A DNA stretch of 64,000 nucleotides from CAWATZ01 sp963784995 (GCA_963784995.1 CAWATZ010000002.1:992001-1056000), one strand, 5' to 3'; shown: positions 47,468 through 58,511, numbered from the stretch's first letter. Translations and numbers: made by a program. The notes: generated by a model from the letters alone, not told the origin.

Positions 47468-48074
47468 GCGGGCGTGGTGAGCCGAGCAGCGAGGCCCACC
47501 CAACGTCCTTCCCTGAGACGTTGGCTTGGTGGGGGCCGGTCGGTTCCGGTCTGCCTGCCCTGCCGGCCACATTGCTGGGGGTGGCTGACACGCCAGTCGC
47601 AGTCCGTGATGGTCCCACGGCTGCCAGCAAGGGACATTTCGCTGTCTGCCTGCCACCGGCCAGGGTATTCGGGAGGGCCCACCAGACGACCTCCCTCCGT
47701 GCCTTTCCGTGCCAGCTCCCCTCAGCTTGGGCCGCCCCGCCTTGCCTCCTCTTTTGTCAAAGCACACCACGCGGGAAACAAGGCGCGCTGGAACCGGCAA
47801 TCGCCAGCCGACGCAAGGAGACGGGTCTGGCAAAGGTTCCGGGAACCCGTTAGCCGCGACGCGGAGCGCAGCGCAGCGGAGCGCGGGGAGTCCCCGTTGG
47901 GTGGCGATCTGCCGCGCTCCGCTGCGCGTCGCGGCTAACGGTTCGGCACCTCCCAGATCTTTTGCCAGACCCCAAGGAGACCGGCGGGAAGTTTCTTCTT
48001 GCAGAATGGGGTAGCCCGGCTCATAATACTTGCAGCAACCGTCCAGGCTGATCCTTGCCGCGAGGAGCCCGCTC
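47468..48074. other. Region of about 600 bp without a supported gene, containing a long palindrome
   Basis: Open frames on both strands have no recognisable product. The right third carries a long inverted repeat (separate entry). Confidence 0.5.
47843..47945. repeat. Long inverted repeat, GTTAGCCGCGACGCG family
   Basis: GAACCCGTTAGCCGCGACGC and the reverse complement GCGTCGCGGCTAACGGTTC flank a core in which GCAGCGGAGCGCGG pairs with CCGCGCTCCGCTGC. The left arm has an extra 10 bp. It has no coding capacity. It lies about 130 nt upstream of the WD40 kinase gene. Confidence 0.8.
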
Positions 48075-51000
48075 ATGGCTGAATCCCTGACCTGCCCGCA
48101 TCCCGATTGCCGGAAACCACTGCCGCTGCCAGCCGCGGAACAGCCGTACCACTTCCTCTGTCCTTGTTGTGGCAAGCTCATCCAGGTGCAGCCGGCGCAG
48201 GTTCCGGCCGTCAACCTGGATTTGCCGGAGGATCACCCGGCGGTGACGCTGGACCTGCCGGTGCTCCCTCCCCAGCGGAACAATGGGCCTCCTGCGGTCA
48301 CGCTCGACTTGCCTTCGGCAGGCACCCCAGGCCCGGACCTACTAGCAGACGCATCCCCACAAACGCTGGCGCCCGATCCACTCACGCGGCAACCACCGCC
48401 GGCCCCGCCCGGTGCCCGGTCGCCTCGTCTGCCGGTTGATGCGCCGTCGTCGATCGGCCGCTACCAGATCCTCGACTTCCTGGGCGAAGGAGGCTTTGGG
48501 CGGGTCTACCTGGCTCACGATACCCGGCTGGATCGGCGCGTGGCCCTCAAGGTGTCGCGTCCCGACAGGAGAAGCGACAGCAAGCGGATGCAACGATTCC
48601 TGGATGAGGCCAGAGCGGCGGCCAGGTTTCGTCATCCGAACATCGTGCAAGTCTTCGACTCCGGCGAGTACCGCGAGAAGCAGGCCGACCCGGAAGAGAC
48701 GCACTACTACATCGCCAGCGCCTATATCGAGGGACAGTCGCTGGACAAACGGTTACGGGAACTGCCGCCAGGGCACACGCTTGACTTTCGGACCACGGTC
48801 CAGCTGGTGCGCAAGGTCGCGGAGGCGCTGGCTTATGCCCACCGGCAGAAAATCGTCCACCGGGACGTCAAGCCGGCCAACATCATGCTGGACGAGCAGG
48901 GCGAGCCGCTGCTGATGGATTTCGGCCTGGCGGCGCCGCACGAGGAGGGTCAGGCAGCCAAGCCGAAGCAGAAGGCGTCCGGGACGCCGCCGTACATGCC
49001 GCTGGAACAGTTCGACGGAGTTGTAGTCCCCGCCAGCGACCAGTACAGCCTTGGTTGCACCCTGTACGAACTGCTTGCCGGGCGGTTGCCCTTCGCGGCC
49101 AGTTCCTGGGACCACTACCGCTTACTGCATGAAAACGAGCCGGTTCCCCGGCTGCGCACAGTGAACCCGCGAGTGCCCCGCGACCTGGAGGCCATTTGCC
49201 TGAAGTGCCTGGAGAAGGACCCGAAGAGGCGCTATGCCACTTGCCAGGAGCTGGGCGATGACCTCCGCCGCTTCCTGGACGGCGAGCCGGTCAAGGCACG
49301 ACTCCTGGCGATGCGGGAGCGCATGGTGAAGTGGGGGCGACGGGAGCCGAGGTTGGCAGGGGCGATCCTGGCGGCGGTGGGGCTGCTGGTGACGACGGTG
49401 GTGGTCCTCGCGGTCAGCGATGCTTCGCAGCGGTGGCTGAACGAACGGTTGAAGGAAATAGTCGGAAAGCTCAACACCGAAACTCAGGCGAAGACCGAAG
49501 CATTGGAGCAATTCAAGATGGAGCAACAGGAAAAGGAGAAGCAGCAAGAGGAAAAAGTGAGACAGTACCGGACCACACTGTATGTCAACGACTTGCGGCG
49601 AGCCTTGCCAATGATCGAGCAGAACGACATCACCGGAGCGCGCGGCGTTCTGGATTCGTTACCGTGGGACCTGCGCGGTTGGGAATGGGGCTTTGCCGAC
49701 AACTGGTGCGAGCGCCGCTGTCGATCCTTCAAAGGCCATTCAGACTATGTGATGAGCATCAGCTTTAGCCCGGACGGTAAATCCCTTGCCAGTGCCAGTT
49801 TCGACGAGACGGTCAAGCTATGGGATACACAGACCGGACAGGAGATTCTCTCTCTCAAGGGGCACTCGGGCAGGGTGGTCAGCGTCAGTTTCAGTCCCGA
49901 TGGCAAGCGGCTCGCCAGTGCTACGTCAGGAGGGGTGGGGGTAAAGGTCTGGAATGTGCAGACGGGCCAGGAGCTTCTCTCCATCAAGGGGCACACAAGC
50001 GTAGCGTTCAGCCCCGACGGCAAACGCCTCGCCAGCGGCAGCGAGAACAAGACAGTCACGGTGTGGAACGCGCAGACGGGCCAGGAAGAACTGTTACTCA
50101 AAGGTCACTCGGGCATTGTCACTTGCGTCAGTTTCAGCCCCGATGGTAAAAGGCTCGCCAGCGCCGGTGAGGGTAAGATGGTCAAGGTCTGGGATGCTCA
50201 AACCGGCCAAGAAGACCTCTCGCTCAAGGGCCACACAGGCGAAGTCACCAGCGTGGCGTTCAGCCCCGATGGCAAACGCATCGCCACCGCCAGCATCGAT
50301 CAGACGGTGAAGGTCTGGGACGCACAGACCGGCCAGGAAGCACTCTCGCTCAAAGGCCACTCAAACAAAGTCACCAGCGTGGCGTTCAGCCCCGATGGCA
50401 AACGCATCGCTGCCGCCAGTGGAGCGCGCTTCAGTGCTGGAGAAGTGAAGGTGTGGGATGCACAGACCGGTCAGGAAGCCTTCTCCCTCAGGGGCCACGC
50501 AGATGTGGTCACCAGCGTCAGTTTCAGCCCTGACGGCAAACGCCTCGCCAGCGCCAGTGAGGACTGGACGGTGAAGGTCTGGGACGCCCAAACAGGACCA
50601 GAGGTTCTCTCCCTGAAGGGCCACGCAGACGAAGTCACCAGCGTGGCATTCAGCCCCGACGGCAAACAGATCGCCACCGCCAGCGACGACAAGACGGTCA
50701 AGGTCTGGGATGCGCGAACGGGCCAGGAGACTGCCTCACTCAAGGGCTACTCAGGCAGGGTCACCAGTGTCTGCTTCAGTCCCGACGGCAAACGAATCGC
50801 CAGTGCCAGCGCGGTCTGGGATGATAAGCAGAATCGGTACATTGAGGGAGAAGTGAAGGTCTGGGATGTGCAGACCGGCCAGGAAGCACTCTCCCTAAGG
50901 GCCACTCAGGCAGGGTCACCAGTGTCTGCTTCAATCCCGACGGCAAACGAATCGCCAGTGCCAGCGGTCTGGGATGATAAGCAGAAGCGTCGCTCAGGTA

Positions 51001-52566
51001 GAGGTGAAGGTCTGGGATGGCGGAGCGGGCAGGAGACGTTCTCTTTCAAGGCTCCCTCAAACGGGTTTACCAGCGTGGGGTTCAGCCCCGACGGCAACCG
51101 CATCGCCAGCGGCGACAGTGCCTGGGACCAGAAGCAGAAGCTACGTTCAGGTAGAGGTGAAGGTCTGGGATACGCAGACCGGCCAGGAAGCCCTCTCCCT
51201 CAAGGGGCACTCAGGTATCGTCACCAGCGTAGCATTCAGCCCCGATGGCAAACGCATCGCCAGCGCCAGCGGAGTCTTTGATATGGAGCGGTTGCGTTTC
51301 ATTCAGGGAGAGGTGAAAGTCTGGGATGCCCAGACCGGTCAGGAAACTCTCTCCCTCAGGGGCCATTCAAGAACGGTCTCCTTGGTGTTTACCCCCGACG
51401 GCAAACGCATCGTCAGCGCCAGCGACGACCGGACAGTGAAGGTCTGGGATGCCCAGACCGGTCAGGAAACGCTTTCCCTTCAGGGGTTCTCAGCCGAGAC
51501 TCGCCTGGTCTTCAGCCCCGACGGCAAACGCCTCGCCAGCGGCGGCAGGGCCTGGGACGAGAAGCAGAAGCGCCACGTTCAGGGAGAGGTGAAGGTGTGG
51601 GATGCGCAGACCGGCCCAGAAGCCATCTCCCTCGAGGCCCACTCAGACGGGGTTACCAGCGTGGAGTTCAGCTCCAATGGCAAACGCATTGTCAGTGCCA
51701 GCGGGGTACTTAGCGATTTTGGAGAGGTGAAGATGTGGGATGCGCAGACCGGCCAAGAAGTATTCTCTCTCAAGGGGCTTATTTTCGGGAGGCTCATCAG
51801 AGCAGTTACCAGCGTCAGCATCAGCCCCGACGGCAAACGCATCGCCACCGCGAGCCAGGATGGGACGGTGAAGGTTTGGGATACACAGACCGGCCAGGAA
51901 GCCCTCTCCCTCAAGGGCGACTCAGTGGCCTTCAGTCCCGACGGCAAACGCATCGCCACCGCGAGCCAGGATGGGACGGTGAAGGTGTGGGATGCACAGA
52001 CCGGCCAGGAAGCCCTCTCCCTCAAAGGCCGCGAAGTCCGTGTCACCAGCGTCTGCTTCAGCCCTGATGGCAAACGCATCGCCAACACGAGCGGAGTCTG
52101 GGATGAGTCCCGGTTGCGCATCCTTCAGGGAGAGGTAAAGGTCTGGGATACGCAGACGGGCCAGGAGACCCTCTCCCTCAAGGGGCACTCAAGAGAGGTC
52201 ACCAGCGTAGCGTTCAGCCCCGATGGCAAATGCATCGCCACCGCCAGCGAGGACAAGACGGTGAAACTCTGGAATGCTCTGACGGGCCAGACAATTCTCT
52301 CGCTCAGGGGACACTCAGATAGCGTCAACAGTGTCAGTTTTAGCCCCGATGGCAAACGCCTCGCCACCGCCAGCGACGATAAGACGGTGAAGCTCTGGGA
52401 CGCGCAGACCGGCCAGGAAGTACTCTCCCTCAAGGGCCACTTCCTCCTGGTCAGCTGCGTGAGCTTCAGCCCCGATGGCAAACGCCTCGCCAGCGCCAGT
52501 CATGATAAGACCGTGAAGCTCTGGGATGTGCCGCCAATGAAGCCATCGGCATCGCCGGACCGTTGA
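48075..52566 (+). pseudogene. Zinc-ribbon Ser/Thr kinase with about 21 WD40 repeats, frame broken in the middle
   Basis: The start at 48075 has a GAGGAG box. Residues 5-30 have CPHPDC...CPCC, a zinc ribbon. The kinase domain (about 127-395) has GEGGFGRVYLAH, VALKVSRPD, HRDVKPANIM, MDFGLAAP and PPYMPLEQF. A membrane segment (LAGAILAAVGLLVTTVVVLA), a coiled coil and then WD40 units (HSxxVTSVxFSPDGKRLASAS...VKVWDAQTGQE) follow. I count about 21 units, enough for three seven-bladed propellers. Between about 50890 and 51160 the frame changes several times, mostly in two repeats where a word reads 19 instead of 21 bases. From 51160 to the stop the other frame is clean. As read, the protein would end at 51281. 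Confidence 0.85.
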
Positions 52567-52711
52567 CGCGGCTCGAAACCACCGCCACATCCGCCGGGCC
52601 CTGCTGCCGTTCGCGGACACACGAATGAGAGCCCTTCGCCCTTGCTCCGGCAACTGGGGCCGAGTACGATCTACTGGAAAGCAGCATCCCCTTGTTTTCC
52701 CCGAGCCCAGC

Positions 52712-53971
52712 ATGCGTGTGACTCTGACGGTAACCGAAGGTCCCAACCGGGGAAAGGTCTTCTCCTTCGAGAATCACGATCTGTTCCTGGTGGGCCGTTC
52801 GCCCGAGACTCATTTCTCGCTGCCGGACGATCCGTACTTTTCCCGCGTCCACTTCCTGGTGGAGATCAATCCGCCTCTGTGCCGCCTGACCGATCTGCGC
52901 AGCCGGAATGGGACCTTGGTCAATGGGGAAAGAAGCGATCGGCCACGAGACCTCCACGACGGGGATGAGATTCAGGCTGGCCAGACCCGGCTGGGCGTCT
53001 CCCTGCAGACACCCCAGAAGCAACTGCCCCAGGCCCGGTCGCTGCCTGCCCAGGCCGTTCCTGTAGCGGATGGATCAGAGAGCGCCGAGCCTCTTCCCGT
53101 GACGGTGTCTTGCCCTCCAGCACAACCTGCCCCGGCGCCTCTCCTCCCCGGCTATGTGATCCTGGAGAAACTGGGCGAGGGAGGAATGGGCGTTGTCTAC
53201 AAGGCGCAGCGAACCCGGGACAACCAGTTGCTGGCCCTCAAGACCATCCGGCCTGCCGTGGCTCCGGATGAGGCGGTCGTGGCGCGCTTTCTCCGAGAGG
53301 CCGAGATCCTCAAGCAGTTGCAACATCCGCACATCGTCTCCTTCCTGGAGATGGGCCAGGCGAGCGACCTGCTGTTTCTGGCGATGGAGTTCGTGCCGGG
53401 CCAGAACCTTGCGGACCTGCGCCGGAGGATTCGCGGGGTATTTCCGGTCGGCCGGGCCGTGCGCCTGGTGTGCCAGTTGCTGGAAGCGCTGGCCTACGCC
53501 CACGATCGGGGATTTGTCCACCGCGACATCAAGCCCAGGAATGTGCTGGTGGTCGAGACAGGCGGAGCGGAGATGGTCAAACTGGCCGACTTTGGCCTGG
53601 CCCGCACCTACCAGGCCTCGCCGCTGAGCGGACTGACCCTGACGGGGACGGCCGGCGGAACGCCCCAGTACATGCCTCCGGAACAGGTCCGCGACTTTCG
53701 GACGGTCAGGCCTACTGCAGACCAGTATGCCGCCGCGGCAACCCTTTATTACTTGCTGACCGGCCAGACGCTCTATCCGGCTGCCACGAATCCGACCGAC
53801 CTGCTCCTGCAAATCCTGAGCCAGTCCCCCACGCCTGTGGAGCAGTTGCGTGGCGACCTCCCGGCTCCTCTGGCCCGGGCCATTGGCAAGGCGTTAGCCC
53901 GCAGTCCAGAGGAGCGCTTCGGGGACGTCGGGCAATTTCGGCAGGTGCTCGAGGCCTACCTCGGAGCGTAA
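52712..53971 (+). CDS. FHA-domain Ser/Thr protein kinase, 419 aa
   Basis: I chose the ATG at 52712 (MRVTLTVTEGPNRGKVFSFE), as the FHA domain begins there. FHA (residues 1-95): FLVGRSPETHFSLPDDPYFS, RVHFLVEINPPLCRLTDLRS, RNGTLVNGE; it binds phosphothreonine peptides. A proline-rich linker comes next, then the kinase domain (about 145-410) with GEGGMGVVYKAQ, ALKTIRPAV, HRDIKPRNVLV, ADFGLART and PQYMPPEQV. All key residues are present. There is no membrane segment, so it is cytoplasmic. It stands 145 nt after the WD40 kinase gene, and the two could act in one pathway, but nothing proves this. Confidence 0.92.
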   Translation: MRVTLTVTEGPNRGKVFSFENHDLFLVGRSPETHFSLPDDPYFSRVHFLVEINPPLCRLTDLRSRNGTLVNGERSDRPRDLHDGDEIQAGQTRLGVSLQTPQKQLPQARSLPAQAVPVADGSESAEPLPVTVSCPPAQPAPAPLLPGYVILEKLGEGGMGVVYKAQRTRDNQLLALKTIRPAVAPDEAVVARFLREAEILKQLQHPHIVSFLEMGQASDLLFLAMEFVPGQNLADLRRRIRGVFPVGRAVRLVCQLLEALAYAHDRGFVHRDIKPRNVLVVETGGAEMVKLADFGLARTYQASPLSGLTLTGTAGGTPQYMPPEQVRDFRTVRPTADQYAAAATLYYLLTGQTLYPAATNPTDLLLQILSQSPTPVEQLRGDLPAPLARAIGKALARSPEERFGDVGQFRQVLEAYLGA

Positions 53972-54085
53972 CTGCTATCCCGGACGATGCGTTGGCCCAG
54001 CAACCCCAGCAGCTCCTCTTGCCGCGCTCCCCGCCCCCTCCTATAGAGGACGAGTGTTCCCTCCCCTGCACGGAGACCCCGCCGG

Positions 54086-54226
54086 ATGAGCAACCGTCCC
54101 CTGATTGTCGTCACCGACCACCCGGCCGAAGCCGGCGTCGAGCGTCCGATTCTCGACGCGATTGCGGATGTGAAACTGCTGCAAACCAGCGACGAGACCG
54201 ACGTGGTCCGCCTGGACCGAGGTTGA
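54086..54226 (+). pseudogene. D-2-hydroxyacid dehydrogenase-like gene, N-terminal 46 codons only
   Basis: The frame MSNRPLIVVTDHPAEAGVER, then ILDAIADVKLLQTSDETDVV resembles the first strand-helix pair of the D-2-hydroxyacid dehydrogenase/CtBP-like family. It ends at a TGA at 54224-54226, where an esterase frame begins without a start codon of its own. The NAD-binding domain and catalytic residues are missing. A deletion between two genes is the likely cause. The FHA kinase lies 114 nt upstream. Confidence 0.6.
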
Positions 54227-54997
54227 CGCCGGGGGAGTCCCTGCCATCTGGGCTGACCCGGACGGCGGAGCCAAAGATCGTGTTATCCAGTACTTGCACG
54301 GCGGCGGCTACGTGATCGGCGAAGCGCACTCCTACAAGCATTTCACAGGTCACATCGCCAAAGCGGTCGGTTGTCGGGTACTCAGCGTGGACTACCGGCT
54401 GGCTCCTGAGTACCCGCACCCGGCACCCCTCCATGATTCGACGACGGCCTACCGGTGGCTGCTCGAGCAGGGGTGGGAACCCGCGCACCTGGCGATCGCG
54501 GGCGACTCAGCCGGCGGTGGGCTGACGCTGGCCACCCTGATCGCCTTACGCGACGCTGGCACACCGCTCCCGGCTGCGGCGGCGCCCCTCTCGCCCTGGG
54601 CGGACCTGGAAGCGACCGGGGGAACCATGGTGACCAATGCGGAACACGACGTGATGGTGCAGCGCCCGGGGCTTCTCGGCATGGCCACGCTGTTTCTCAA
54701 CGGCCACGATGCAAAGGACCCGCTGGTTGCACCGATTCACGCGGACTTCACCGGGTTAGTCCCCTGTATCTTCAGGAAGGTGGCCATGAAACCCTCCTCG
54801 ATGACGCCAGGAGGGTTGCCAGCGCGGCGCAGAAAGTTGGTGTCGATGTGATGCTGGAGGTCTTCCCCGAGATGCAACACGTCTTCCAGCTCGGCGCGGG
54901 ACGTGTTCCGGAGTCCGATGAGGCGATCTCCAGGATCGGCGCATTCCTGCGATCTCGGCTGGGTCTGCAGACGAAAGGCGGAACAGAGGCATCGTAG
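54227..54997 (+). pseudogene. Alpha/beta hydrolase (hormone-sensitive-lipase type), N-terminally truncated and frame broken
   Basis: HSL-family signatures are clear: VIQYLHGGGYVIGEAHSYKH (oxyanion-hole HGGG), VDYRLAPEYPHPAPLHDSTT and IAGDSAGGGLTLATLIALRD (nucleophile serine in GDSAGG). The usual N-terminal cap of about 50 residues is absent, because the gene is joined to the dehydrogenase fragment. At about 54758 the frame shifts; the C-terminal part in the other frame (LDDARRVASAAQKVGVDVML, then FPEMQHVFQ with the catalytic histidine region) runs to 54997. It cannot be made as one protein as read. Confidence 0.8.
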
Positions 54998-55131
54998 ATC
55001 TGTAAGCTGAACAATGTTCCGGAGCAGATCGGCCAGGCGAACTCGGTTTGTTGAGCTGCAATGTTCGGTGGCACGACTCAATTCTTGAAGGAGTCCCTTC
55101 TCCTTCGTGCGGGCCAACAGGAGGAAGGGCG

Positions 55132-56749
55132 ATGGCAACAGTGCAACAATGGGACGTGGTCGTCGTCGGCGCCGGGTTCGCTGGCCTGTACGTGCTTCAC
55201 CGCCTTCGCGGCCTCGGTCTCTCGGCGCGGGCCTACGAGGCGGGCAACGGCGTCGGCGGCACCTGGTACTGGAATCGGTATCCGGGCGCCCGCTGCGACA
55301 TCGAGAGCCTGGACTACTCCTACTCGTTCTCGGACGAACTCCAGCAGGAGTGGCGGTGGACCGAGCGCTACGCCTCCCAGCCGGAAATCCTGAGGTATCT
55401 CGAACACGTCGCTGACCGCTTTGACCTGCGGCGCGACATCCAACTCGGCACGCGCGTCACGGCCGCGGGCTTCGACGAAGGGACGAACCGCTGGGACGTC
55501 CAGACGGACCAGGGCGACCAGGTGTCGGCGCGGTTCTGCGTCCTGGCGACCGGCTGCCTGTCCGCCGCGCAGGTGCCCGACTTCCCGGGCCTTGCGGGGT
55601 TCTCGGGCCGGTGGTATCACACGGGGCACTGGCCGCACGAGGGCGTCGATTTCACCGGCCAGCGGGTCGGCGTCGTTGGCACGGGCTCGTCCGCCATCCA
55701 GTCCATCCCGCTCATCGCCCGGCAGGCCGCCCACCTTTACGTCTTCCAGCGGACGCCGAGCTTCAGCGTCCCCGCCTGGAACACACCGATGGACCCGGAC
55801 TACGAGCGCCGGGTAAAAGCTTGCTACGCCGAGTTCCGCCGCCAGGCCCGGGAGTCGCGCCTGGGCTTCGTGGCCCCGGGCAACGAGGCGTCGGCCCTGG
55901 AAGCGACCGTCGAGGAGCGGCAGCGGGAGTACGAGGCGAGTTGGGCCCGTGGCGGACTCGGCTTCGCGGCGACCTACGCGGACCTCCTGACCAGCAAGGA
56001 CGCGAACGACACGGCCGCCGAGTTCTTGCGGGCCCGAATCCGGAATACCGTCCGCAAGCCGGCCGTTGCCGAAGTTCTGTCGCCGCAGGGTTACCCCGTC
56101 GCCACCAAACGCCTCTGCGTCGATACCGACTACTACGCCACGTATAATCGCGACAATGTCACCCTCGTCGATCTCAGGAAAGCGCCGATCGAGGGCGTCA
56201 CCCTCCGGGGCATTCGGACGCGGGATGCCGAGTACGCGCTGGACAGCATCGTGTTCGCCACCGGATTCGACGCGATGACGGGTGCGCTGCTGAAGATCGA
56301 CCTCCGCGGGAGGGAGGGAGAGACGCTCCGGCAGAAGTGGGCCTCGGGCCCGCGCCTACCTTGGCCTCGCCGTCGCCGGCTTCCCGAACCTCTTCACCGT
56401 CACCGGGCCCGGCAGCCCCTCCGTGATCAGCAACATGGTCGTCTCCATCGAGCAGCACGTGGACTGGATCGTGGATTGCCTCGCCTACCTGCGGACCAGG
56501 GGGCTCGGGCGCGTCGAGGCAACGGCCGAGGCGGAGGACGCATGGGTCGCGCACGTCAACGAGGTCGGCAACCTCACGGTCTTCCCCCTGGCCGACTCCT
56601 GGTACGTGGGCGCGAACGTCCCTGGCAAGCCGCGCACCCTCATGCCCTACCTCGGCGGAGTCGGCGCCTACCGGGAGAAGTGCGCGGAGGTCGCGGCGAA
56701 GGGCTATGAGGGGTTCACCCTGTCGCCGCAGCCGGCCTCCCGTCCTTGA
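55132..56749 (+). pseudogene. Flavin-containing (Baeyer-Villiger type) monooxygenase, one frame break
   Basis: The start at 55132 has an AGGAGGAAG box. The FAD-binding fold is DVVVVGAGFAGLYVLHRLRG. The NADPH fold is RVGVVGTGSSAIQSIPLIAR. The Baeyer-Villiger fingerprint region (FxGxxxHTxxW type) is near GFSGRWYHTGHWPHEGVDFT. Up to about 56355 the frame is clean; then YLGLAVAGFPNLFTVTGPGS and the rest of the C-terminal part continue in another frame to 56749. The joined length of about 538 residues fits the family. These enzymes oxidise ketones to esters or oxygenate other carbonyls with FAD and NADPH. No partner gene suggests the substrate. Sequence error is plausible. Confidence 0.88.
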
Positions 56750-56994
56750 AGGGAGATGGGCCCACCGGAGCTCCCCTCTGGAGCAGAAAGGGGACCAGGA
56801 AAGACCAGGAACCAGGAAAGGGTCAGACCAGAAAGGTGTCAGCCGGTACGACAGGTTCCGGCGGTTCTGCGAGATCTGGGCGTCGGTGACGGGACGTTTT
56901 CCCCCAGGCGCTTCAGCTGGAGACGACAGCCGCCGCCTCTACGTGGTAAGCTGCATCGAGTCATTGGCGAATCGATTCCACGAAGGGAAGCGGT

Positions 56995-58083
56995 ATGCTC
57001 CACACGTTGATCATGGCGGGAGGCGGAGGCACACGCTTCTGGCCGCGCAGCCGGCAGCAGCGTCCCAAGCAGTTCCTGGCGCTGAGCGGCGACCGGACTC
57101 TGATTCAGCTGGCCCACGACCGGATCGAGGCGCAGGTGCCGCCCGAGCGGACCTGGGTCATCACGGCCGAGAGTTACCGGGAGGAAACAGCCCGGCAACT
57201 GCCCGGCTTGCCGCCGGACCACGTCATCGGCGAGCCCTGCGGCCGGGACACGGCCCCTTGTGTCGCCGTCGGGGCCGCCATCATCGCTCGCCAGGATCCC
57301 CGCGCCAGTATCCTGGTGACCCCGGCTGACCACGTCATCGAGCCGATGCAGGAGTTTAGGCGGGCAGTCCAGGTCGCCGGGCAGATGGTCGAGGAGCACC
57401 CGGCGTCACTGATCACCTTCGGCATTCCGCCGGCGTTCGCCTCGATCGGCTACGGATACGTACACCGGGGGCAGGAGATCGCTTGCCGGCAGGGCATCAC
57501 CGTGTTCCGGGTCCAGCAGTTTCAGGAGAAACCCAAGCTCGAACTGGCCGAGCAATACTTTGCCTCGGGTCAGTATTTCTGGAACAGCGGCATTTTCCTC
57601 TGGAAGGCGGCGACGATCCTGGATGCCCTGCAAGAGCACTGCCCGGCCCTGCACGCCGCTGCCCTGCGGATCGCCAAGGCCTGGGACTCGGCTGAGCGGC
57701 AGAGTGTGCTGGCCCGCGAATATCCGGCGATGCAGAAGACCAGCATCGACTATGCCGTGATGCAGGAGATGGGCAAGGCCGGCCGGGTGCTGGTGGTGCA
57801 GGCCCCGTTCCGCTGGGACGACGTCGGCAGCTGGCTGGCCCTGGAGCGGATGAACCCGCAGGACGCCGCCGGCAACACGGTGCTCGGTACCCACTGCGGC
57901 GTCGAGACGGATCGGTGTATCATTGTCGCCGACCCCGGCAAGCTGATTGCCACCATCGGCGTCGATCATCTGCTCATCGTCCAGGACGGCCCGGTCACGC
58001 TGGTGGCCGACAAGCGCGACGAGAGCAGCATCCGCAAGCTGGTCGAGGAGCTGAAGAAACGCGGACTGGAGCATTACCTGTGA
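56995..58083 (+). CDS. manC: Mannose-1-phosphate guanylyltransferase, 362 aa
   Basis: The enzyme makes GDP-mannose from GTP and mannose 1-phosphate for glycan synthesis. Signature: LIMAGGGGTRFWPRSRQQRP, then KQF, a strict GDP-mannose pyrophosphorylase loop. Further: FNSG-type catalytic region YFWNSGIFLWKAATILDALQ, DYAVMQ (SIDYAVMQEMGK) and VQAPFRWDDVGSWLALERMN. The length of 362 fits the short form without the isomerase domain. The start at 56995 has a GGGAAG box. Its stop overlaps the ruvX start, so the two genes are coupled in translation, although their roles differ. Confidence 0.93.
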   Translation: MLHTLIMAGGGGTRFWPRSRQQRPKQFLALSGDRTLIQLAHDRIEAQVPPERTWVITAESYREETARQLPGLPPDHVIGEPCGRDTAPCVAVGAAIIARQDPRASILVTPADHVIEPMQEFRRAVQVAGQMVEEHPASLITFGIPPAFASIGYGYVHRGQEIACRQGITVFRVQQFQEKPKLELAEQYFASGQYFWNSGIFLWKAATILDALQEHCPALHAAALRIAKAWDSAERQSVLAREYPAMQKTSIDYAVMQEMGKAGRVLVVQAPFRWDDVGSWLALERMNPQDAAGNTVLGTHCGVETDRCIIVADPGKLIATIGVDHLLIVQDGPVTLVADKRDESSIRKLVEELKKRGLEHYL

Positions 58084-58511
58084 GCGCGGGCAAGCTGCTG
58101 GGCGTGGACCTCGGCCAGGTGCGGATTGGCCTGGCCATCAGCGATCCGGACCGCAAGATCGCGTTTCCGCTGGAGACGTGGACCCGCCGCGGCACGGAGC
58201 GCGACGCCCAGCATTTCCGGGAACTGATCCAGGAAGAAGGCGTCGTCGGGCTGGTGGTCGGGCTGCCGATGCACACCGATGGACGCGAAGGCGCGAAGGC
58301 CGCCGAGGCGCGCGCGTTCGGCAAGTGGCTGGGGAAGACGACGGGTTTGCCGGTGGCGTACTGGGACGAGCGCTTCACGACGGTGGAGGCGGAATCGGCC
58401 CTGTGGGCGGCGGGCCTGACGCACAAGCAGCGGAAGGCCCGGCGCGACCGGGTGGCGGCACAGATCTTCTTGCAGGCGTATCTGGAGGCGGGGTGCCCGG
58501 CGACGGATTGA
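58080..58511 (+). CDS. ruvX: Holliday-junction-resolvase-like nuclease RuvX/YqgF, 143 aa
   Basis: I chose the GTG at 58080, overlapping the manC stop (GTGA). The RNase H-like fold is clear: LLGVDLGQVRIGLAISDPDR near the start, VVGLPMHTDGREGAKAAEAR in the middle, and the LPVAYWDERFTTVEAESALW segment with the typical aspartate and glutamate. Bacterial YqgF is thought to process 16S rRNA ends and may act on DNA junctions. The length fits the family. The extra C-terminal residues (KARRDRVAAQIFLQAYLEAG) match the usual last helix, so the gene is complete. Confidence 0.94.
   Translation: MSAGKLLGVDLGQVRIGLAISDPDRKIAFPLETWTRRGTERDAQHFRELIQEEGVVGLVVGLPMHTDGREGAKAAEARAFGKWLGKTTGLPVAYWDERFTTVEAESALWAAGLTHKQRKARRDRVAAQIFLQAYLEAGCPATD

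Noticed and set aside
45719..48214. Minus-strand open frame of about 830 codons across the UDP-sugar pyrophosphorylase and hydrolase genes
   Set aside because: It is antisense to two recognisable genes and crosses a palindrome; the product has no domain features.
49720..52566. Tandem DNA repeats as a CRISPR or satellite
   Set aside because: The periodicity comes from WD40 codons; the frame and propeller motifs explain it.
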